A stretch of 12,374 nt of DNA from Byssothecium circinans (Eukaryota > Ascomycota > Dothideomycetes > Pleosporales > Massarinaceae): assembly GCA_010015675.1 (NCBI GenBank), contig ML977033.1, positions 4,241 through 16,614 on the forward strand, read 5' to 3'. Below, piece by piece: positions 7,561 through 12,374 of this stretch (position 1 is its first letter; each line of letters starts with the position of its first letter). The notes below the pieces were generated by a model. That model saw only the letters and a program-made list of their open reading frames with translations, ran no database searches and was not told the origin of the DNA. The translations under genes and the position numbers were made by a program.

Positions 7561-8340
7561 CTAGTAGCTATTTATAATATATTAAGAATTCTAGCTAATA
7601 AATAAAAGAAGATAAATTAGATACTGTACTAGCTTACTATAGTATTTAAGTAAAGCTTAATTAAGCTTACTAATAAAAAAGTTTTACTAAGCTTTAAGTA
7701 ACTTTAAATTACGTATTAAAAAAGATCTAAAGCTAACTTAGTAATAATTTAATAGATAATAAAGATAATAATAAAAATATAAATAAGAATTTAAAAGATT
7801 TAGAGGCTTTTAGAGATTCCTAGGTTCTTATTAAACCTATTAATAGTATAGTTAATATAAGTACTATAACTAGTACTACTAAAAGTACTACTAAAGATAC
7901 TTAAAATTTTTATTTTCTATACTTATAAAAATTTTCTTTTTTCTTTCTTTTCTAGTTCTTTAGTATTTTAGAGTATATATAGTAAAGAAAAGTTAATTTA
8001 TTCTTACTAGTACCTTATTATTTTCTAAGTAATCTATATTTTTAATTTTTCCTTCTTATATCTTTAACTATTAGTTTAGGGACTATTATAGTCTAGGTTT
8101 ATTTAGATACTTATTATAAAAAGCTTTAAGCTTATAAGAAGCTTTTATAAAGTTTAAAGCTAAATACTATACTAAATTTAGATTATATTTTATTTAGCTT
8201 ACTTAGTATTTTAGTACTAAGTATACTAATTTATTTACTAAAATTTTATTTACTTCTTATTTCTTTATACTATTAATAGGAGTTCTAATAGGTTTTATAG
8301 CTTTTTATCTTAAAAGTAAATTCTAAGGATCTTTATAAAG
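7561..8340 (-). pseudogene. Possible gypsy gag remnant
   Basis: This is where gag should lie on the minus strand. A weakly gag-like stretch (LNFIKASYKLKAFYNKYLNKPRL, given in part: FIKASYKLKAFYNKYL) reads at about 8100-8170. No zinc knuckle or start codon could be identified, which is expected if TGC and ATG have been converted. The opposite strand over 7730-7913 is Ser/Thr/Lys-rich with few stops, but I consider that a shadow. Assignment is mainly by position. Confidence 0.35.
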
Positions 8341-8642
8341 AATATTTAGTATAAATATAGGCAGGCACTATTTAGACAACCCTTTTTACTTATTTAGACA
8401 ATTTTAATATAATATACTAATAGAAATATTACAAAGGTAAAATATAAAAATATTTCTTTAAAACTAGCTAAACTATCTTTAAAAACTAATAGGATTCTAC
8501 TAAGTATAACTAAACTTACTAAAGAACTACTTCTCTTCCTCTTACCCCCCTTTCTTCTTATCTTTCCTTTCTTTTACTCCTTCTCTTTTACTCTTTTTTT
8601 TACCCCTTTTTAGCCCCCCCCTCTTAAATAAAGGCTATAATA
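8341..8642. other. Non-coding stretch with pyrimidine-rich tract
   Basis: No gene is recognisable. Bases 8528-8626 are almost all C and T on the plus strand, including runs of six or seven C and eight T, so the minus strand is purine-rich. This could be the leader of the gypsy element or the edge of a different repeat. No LTR terminus was found here. Confidence 0.6.
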
Positions 8643-9183
8643 GGGGGCTATAGCTACTATAATAAAGGATTAGAGCGCTAAAATAAGGTAACTATAGCTA
8701 CTATAATAAGAGACTAGAGCGCTGAAATAGGGTAACTATAGCTACTAAAATAGAGGAGTAATAGCTGCTATAATAAAGAAGCCTAGGCGCTATAATAGAG
8801 GAGCTAAGGCACTATAATAGGAGAGTAATAGCTGCTAAAATAGGGGAGTCTAGGCGCTATAATAGGGGGACTATAGCTACTATAATAAAGGGACTATAGC
8901 TGCTATAATAAGGGAGTAATAGCTACTAAAATAGAGCGACTATAACTACTATAATAAGGGAGCTAGAGTGCTAAAATAGGGGAGCTATAGCTACTAAAAT
9001 AGGGCGACTATAGCTACTAAAATAGGGGAGTAATAGCTACTATAATAGGGGAGCCTAGGTGCTATAATAGGGGAGTAATAGCTACTAAAATAGGGCAACT
9101 ATAGGCGCTATAATAGGGGAGCTATAGCTACTAAAATAGGGCGACTATAGCTGCTAAAATAGAGGAGCTAGGGTGCTAAAATA
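8643..9183. repeat. Minisatellite, 24 units of 21-23 bp
   Basis: Twenty-four consecutive units span 541 bp. Each starts with a purine-rich hexamer (typically GGGGAG, also AAGGGA, GGGCGA) and ends in AAAATA or ATAATA. Two main middles occur: CTATAGCTACT or GTAATAGCTACT (23-bp units) and CTAGGCGCT or CTAGAGCGCT (22-bp units), interspersed. The unit is not a multiple of three and no frame stays open, so it is not a protein repeat. Purine richness is strand-biased (G on plus). Confidence 0.95.
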
Positions 9184-9511
9184 GTAGGTAGCCTTTAGTA
9201 TTTAGATTAGAATTTCTCTATATCTAATAATATTAACTATGTAGTATTTTATAGTTATATAAGGCAATATATATCTATTTAGATTTACTAGTAAAATAGT
9301 AGCTAGGAAAACTATTTCTAATATAGTTACTATGTAAGCTATAAAATTGCTTAAAATATAGGTCCTAGTATATATAAGGGGAAAGACAGTAGGATTAATA
9401 GATTTAACTAAGTAGTATATTTAAGAAGTAGTAGCTTAGTAGGGTAATAGCTTAAAGGGCTAAAGATAGTAATAAGTTGTATATATCTTTTATAATAGTA
9501 GCTAGCCTTAA
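9184..9511. other. Unassigned RIP-mutated stretch
   Basis: No coding frame, tandem repeat or match to the other elements in the window was seen. Composition is the same TA-rich, CA-poor type. Confidence 0.5.
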
Positions 9512-9890
9512 TTAACGTGTATATAGGAGTAATTCCTTAATAAAGTATATAGCTAAGCTTTAATAAATACTTATAGGGGGGCGTTACTCTAATAAGTATA
9601 GTATAGGCTTAAACGCGTATAAGAGGTAATTCCTAATAAAGTATATAGCTAAGCCTTGATAAATGCTTATAGAGGACGTTACTCTAATAAGTATAGTATA
9701 GGCTTAAATGTGTATAGGGAGTAATTCTTAATAAAGTATATAGCTAGGCCTTAATAAACGCTTATAAAGGGTGTTACTTTAATAAGTATAGTATAGGCTT
9801 AAACGCGTATAGAGAGTAATTCCTAATAAAGTATATAGCTAGGCCTTAATAAATGCTTATAAAGGGCATTACTCTAATAAGTATAATATA
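9512..9890. repeat. Tandem repeat, four units of 95-97 bp
   Basis: Units start at 9512, 9609, 9704 and 9799 with TTAAACGCGTAT or a variant. Each contains TAATTCCTAATAAAGTATA, GCTAAGCC or GCTAGGCC, and TTACTCTAATAAGTATAGTA. Differences among units are mainly C/T and G/A, as expected if the array existed before RIP. The last unit runs into a 24-base all-purine tract at 9891-9914. Confidence 0.93.
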
Positions 9891-10430
9891 AAAGAGAAAG
9901 AGAGGGAAAAAGAGTTTTAGTTATAGTCTTAGGCTTTTTAAGGGTAGTTCTACTTAGTATATAGCCTTTATTAGTACTACTAAGAGGAGTAGTTATTTTA
10001 TTAGCGTACGTGTACTTTAGCTAATAGATAGAAATCTAAAGGTAAATAGTAATTCTAATAAATCTTTTAAAGGGGTAACTCTCTTTACTTATTATTTTAT
10101 CTAGTAACCCTATTTATTATAGCTTTAAGTAGCTAACTAGAAGTGCTAGTAGGTTTATAGGAAAGGATACTAGTAGTAATACTAGCTTAGGTACTTTAGA
10201 TTTTTTAGAGATATAGATTACTATCTTATAGTAGTTTTTAGCCTTAGTCCCTCTCTTATTAGTTTTATTAGTAGCTAGTTACTAGTTAAAGGTATTACTA
10301 GCTAGGAGCCTTTAGATTTTAGGGGAGCTTAGCTCTACTAGCCCTATCTAGGTGCTTAGTAAGGCTAGGAATGTAAAGGCTATAATTATTTAGTCCTACC
10401 TTTAGTAATCTTAAGCTAGTAGAATAAACT
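9891..10430. other. Non-coding stretch after the 95-bp array
   Basis: It opens with a pure purine run (9891-9914). Both strands contain moderately open frames interrupted by stops that could be RIP-derived, but neither reading resembles a family I know, and the two strands are equally (un)convincing. No function is proposed. Confidence 0.5.
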
Positions 10431-10799
10431 ATTAGATACCTATAAAATATAAGTATAGGTAGATAGACCTTAGGACTCTACTATATTTAATACTACATAG
10501 TCTTACCTAGGGCGTACCTATTAAAGTATAGAATAAAATAGGAATAGCTTTATAAAGATTACGTATAAAGATAGACTAGATAAGAACTATTTTACTAAAA
10601 TATCTTAGCTACTAAACTATAGTTAATATATATGCTACCTAGTAGTCTTAGCTATAGGCTATAGTTAGGAAGCTAAATTTACGCTACTATATTATTAGAT
10701 ACCTATAAAATATAGGCGTAGGTAGATAGACCTTAGGACTCTTATATAATACTATAATACTTATACTATAGACTTACCTAGGACATACCTATTAAAGTA
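10431..10799. repeat. Direct repeat pair, 263-bp spacing
   Basis: The segments at 10431-10528 and 10694-10799 share attagatacctataaaatat, ggtagatagaccttaggact and acctattaaagta, with a small length difference in the middle. The 165 bp between them are unrelated. Confidence 0.9.
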
Positions 10800-10841
10800 A
10801 TTAGTATAGTAACTTAGCTAATAATATTATAATAGGGGAGG

Positions 10842-11130
10842 GAAACCTATTACCCTATCTAGGCTAGTATTATATAATCTTACGTTTAGTATTTTAGTAG
10901 AAGTATAAGGTACTATTAGTATCTACTACTAGGTAATCCTTAGGCCTATTACTTAAGTATAGCTTATTCTAATAATAGATTATTATAACCTATAAGGGTA
11001 GGTATCCCTCTAGGCTAGTACTATGCTTTACTATCTTAGATAATAGCTAAGGTAAGTATAAGACGCCTATAGTATTAGCTAATAGGTAATTCTTAGGCCT
11101 ATTACTTAAGTACGTTATATATTTAGTTTT
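10842..11130. repeat. Direct repeat pair, about 152-bp spacing
   Basis: Aggctagtat at 10861 and aggctagtac at 11012, and aggtaatccttaggcctatt at 10931 with its near copy at 11084, mark two diverged tandem units of 151-153 bp. The ends of the units are approximate. Confidence 0.8.
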
Positions 11131-11303
11131 TAAATATACTCTTATATATAGCTTTTTAGCTCTATAGTTTTATATATATCTTACTTTACCTTAGTACGTT
11201 CTAGCTACGTTAACTTTAGTTAGCGTGATATTAGGGATAGGCATAGTAATTTTACTTACTTAGATAGGGTAATTCCTATATATTAAAGTCCTAGGCTTAG
11301 GGG

Positions 11304-11426
11304 AAAACTAAAAGCCCTAGTATCTTATAGTATTAGGTATAAAAAAAACTAAAAGCCCTAGCGTCTTATAGCGTTAGGTATAAAGAAAACTAAAAGCCTT
11401 AGCGTCTTATAGCATTAGGTATAAAG
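11304..11426. repeat. Tandem repeat, three 41-bp units
   Basis: Units begin AAAACTAAAAGCCCTAG at 11304, 11345 and 11386 and end in TTAGGTATAAA. Internal differences (tatcttatagtatt versus gcgtcttatagcgtt) are C/T and G/A changes. Confidence 0.93.
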
Positions 11427-11543
11427 ATATATAGGGAAGGTAGAAAATATAGGGAAAGCCTAGCTACTATATAAGATAGTAATAATAGGGGATTCCTTTA
11501 GGCTATTCCTTTAGCTAAACTACTATAACTAGGTATATATTAA

Positions 11544-12137
11544 ATTAGTACTTAGTTCTAATGTTATCTTTTATAGAACCCTAAGTACTTACCTATGGAA
11601 GTAATAGTTTCTTAGTAATATCTTACTAGCTAGTATTATATCTATAGGGGGGGAAAGAAGGGGCTAAAGGGGAGGTTATAACCTAAGCTTAAAGAGTTAA
11701 TTTATATATAGTAGAGAGTAGCTAGCTAGTCTTACTACTTAAAACTACACCCCTACTTATAAGAACCTTATATTTCCTTAGTAGCTTTATATTAGATTGT
11801 ACTACTAGAAGTTAGCCCTTTTTAGGCTTATAAAAACTCTATATATTAGTACTTTATTCTAACGTTAACTTCTATAGAACCCTAAGTACTTATAAAAGTA
11901 ATAGTATCTTAGTAATATCTTACTAGCTAGTATTATATCTATAGGGGGGAAAAGAAGGGCACGTAAAGGAGAGGTTATAACCTAAGCTTAAAGAGTTAAT
12001 TTATATATAGTAGAAAGTAGTTAGCTAGTCTCTATTACTTAAAACTATACCCCTACTTATAAGTACCTTATATTTTCTTAGTAGCTTTTATATTAGATTA
12101 TACTACTAGAAGTTAGCCCTTTTTAGGCTAGTAAAAA
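11544..12137. repeat. 301-bp tandem duplication
   Basis: Unit 1 (11544-11844) and unit 2 (11845-12137) share attagtact, tatagaaccctaagtactt, agtaatatcttactagctag, a G-rich run with a following aggttataacct palindrome (11673-11684, 11972-11983), and agaagttagccctttttaggc (11807, 12109). Identity is high, with small indels. Neither unit contains an open frame of note. Confidence 0.93.
11547..11589. repeat. Imperfect hairpin at the start of the 301-bp unit
   Basis: Agtacttagttcta at 11547-11560 pairs with tagaaccctaagtact at 11574-11589, with a two-base bulge and a 13-base loop. The second unit keeps the right arm but has a weaker left arm (agtactttattcta). Confidence 0.55.
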
Positions 12138-12181
12138 GAACCTATAAAATTTAGCTAATATTCTCTTAGTCTTATAGTATA

Positions 12182-12374
12182 ACGTATTCCACCACTGAGA
12201 CGGCCAAACCACCGAGACGGCCACTTTTGCTTGGCAAGGAAAATCAAACTGTATTATCTTAATAACAATTTAAATATAAGAGCTATTAAGCTGAAACTTT
12301 AAATACAGATATATATAATATAGATATAAAGGATTATGAAAAAATATTCTAGGATTTCTAATAGCTTAGTAAGC
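12182..12374 (+). mobile_element. Element C: third copy of the A family, truncated by window
   Basis: It starts acgtattcc after a TA at 12180-12181. From about 12230 it matches A from 2904 and the reverse of B below about 7215 (tattatcttaataacaatttaaata, in part attatcttaataacaa; then gagctattaagctgaaa and tctaatagcttagtaagc). It is less mutated than A or B, so it is the best guide to the family's original ends. Only the first 193 bp lie in the window, and its host sequence on the left is the 301-bp repeat block rather than gypsy. Confidence 0.85.
12191..12222 (+). repeat. Near-original iterated 15-bp motif of element C
   Basis: Accactgagacggcc (12191-12205) and accaccgagacggcc (12208-12222) differ at one base and are 17 bp apart. 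All mutated pairs at the ends of A, B and D can be derived from this motif largely by C-to-T and G-to-A changes. Confidence 0.85.

Larger units (their letters stand above)
138..8340 (-). mobile_element. Decayed Ty3/gypsy retrotransposon, interrupted
   Basis: One gypsy-type element on the minus strand can be followed through four separate blocks: 7273-8340, 3917-4865, 2400-2872 and 138-542. In order these read probable gag, protease, reverse transcriptase, RNase H and integrase N-terminus, the standard Ty3/gypsy order. The gaps are exactly the DNA transposons B, A and D, and removing each with one copy of its TA duplication keeps the same frame. The left end is truncated by LTR L1, so the integrase core and 3' LTR are not seen. 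The right edge is not defined: no LTR or primer-binding site could be recognised near 8340-8640. Confidence 0.88.
138..12181. other. RIP-mutated AT-rich tract
   Basis: The whole interval shows the CpA-to-TpA signature of RIP on both strands: TA is very frequent, CA and TG are rare, and CG is retained (for example acgcgt and gcgcgc). In the decayed genes, in-frame stops fall where CAA, CAG, CGA or TGG codons are expected, and D becomes N, C and H become Y, and G becomes R or S. Exceptions are short islands with CA and TG left: 6391-6530, the 3' end of element A (about 3800-3900), and the start of element C. RIP acts on duplicated DNA in Pezizomycotina, which is the main reason for assigning the window to that group. 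Confidence 0.93.

Noticed and set aside
7273..7913. A Ser/Thr/Lys-rich plus-strand frame ending near 7913
   Set aside because: The minus strand gives protease motif AEFI and a run of former CAA/CAG codons in the frame that joins the gypsy RT after B is removed. The plus-strand composition is the shadow of that.
8643..9183. CRISPR-like array
   Set aside because: Units abut without unique spacers and vary internally; the host is eukaryotic. It is a minisatellite.
9891..10430. Possible decayed coding sequence on either strand
   Set aside because: Both strands yield semi-open frames if stops are read as Gln or Trp, but neither shows a recognisable motif and the two cannot be told apart.
11544..12137. 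The 301-bp duplication as a pair of LTRs
   Set aside because: The two copies are directly adjacent with nothing between them and show no TG...CA ends or flanking duplication.
138..12374. Short ATG-started open frames scattered through the window
   Set aside because: They are small, lack codon bias, occur in all frames and overlap recognised transposon remnants. None has a supporting domain.

Overview
The window looks like an AT-rich, transposon-packed stretch of a filamentous ascomycete genome (Pezizomycotina, perhaps a Dothideomycete; genus not determined). Almost all of it has been rewritten by repeat-induced point mutation (RIP). CpA and TpG are nearly absent and TpA is in large excess, while CpG survives. 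Bases 241-300 and 421-480, for example, contain no CpA and no TpG. I found no intact host gene, tRNA or rRNA.

The left two thirds (138 to about 8340) is one ancient Ty3/gypsy retrotransposon read on the minus strand. From right to left it gives a probable gag remnant, protease, reverse transcriptase, RNase H and the start of integrase. It is cut into pieces by three DNA transposons, each flanked by a TA duplication: element D (545-2397, a Fot1/pogo-type element with a recognisable dead transposase), element A (2873-3916) and element B (4866-7270). A and B are copies of a non-coding family of about 1.04 kb, in opposite orientations, with pogo-like ends related to those of D. Deleting each insertion plus one TA rejoins the gypsy reading frame.

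B is itself split by a small non-coding LTR retrotransposon (5257-6612, TSD gatat). The right LTR of that element carries a 55-bp tandem array, and a further solo LTR of the same family (6372-6527, TSD aatac) sits inside it. The stack is therefore four levels deep. A third LTR of the family (1-137) cuts the gypsy integrase and is almost free of RIP, so three mutation grades of one LTR lie in one window.

The right third (about 8340-12180) has no coding sequence I can recognise. It holds a pyrimidine-rich tract, a 24-unit minisatellite of 21-23 bp, four copies of a 95-97 bp repeat, direct repeats spaced 263 and about 152 bp apart, a 41-bp triplet repeat and a 301-bp tandem duplication. All of it is RIP-mutated, which implies it belongs to a repeated sequence. 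The window closes with the 5' end of a third, less mutated copy of the A/B family (C, from 12182), which preserves the near-original form of the terminal repeats.

The features therefore do not form a working gene system. They are a layered record of insertions and of the genome defence that silenced them.
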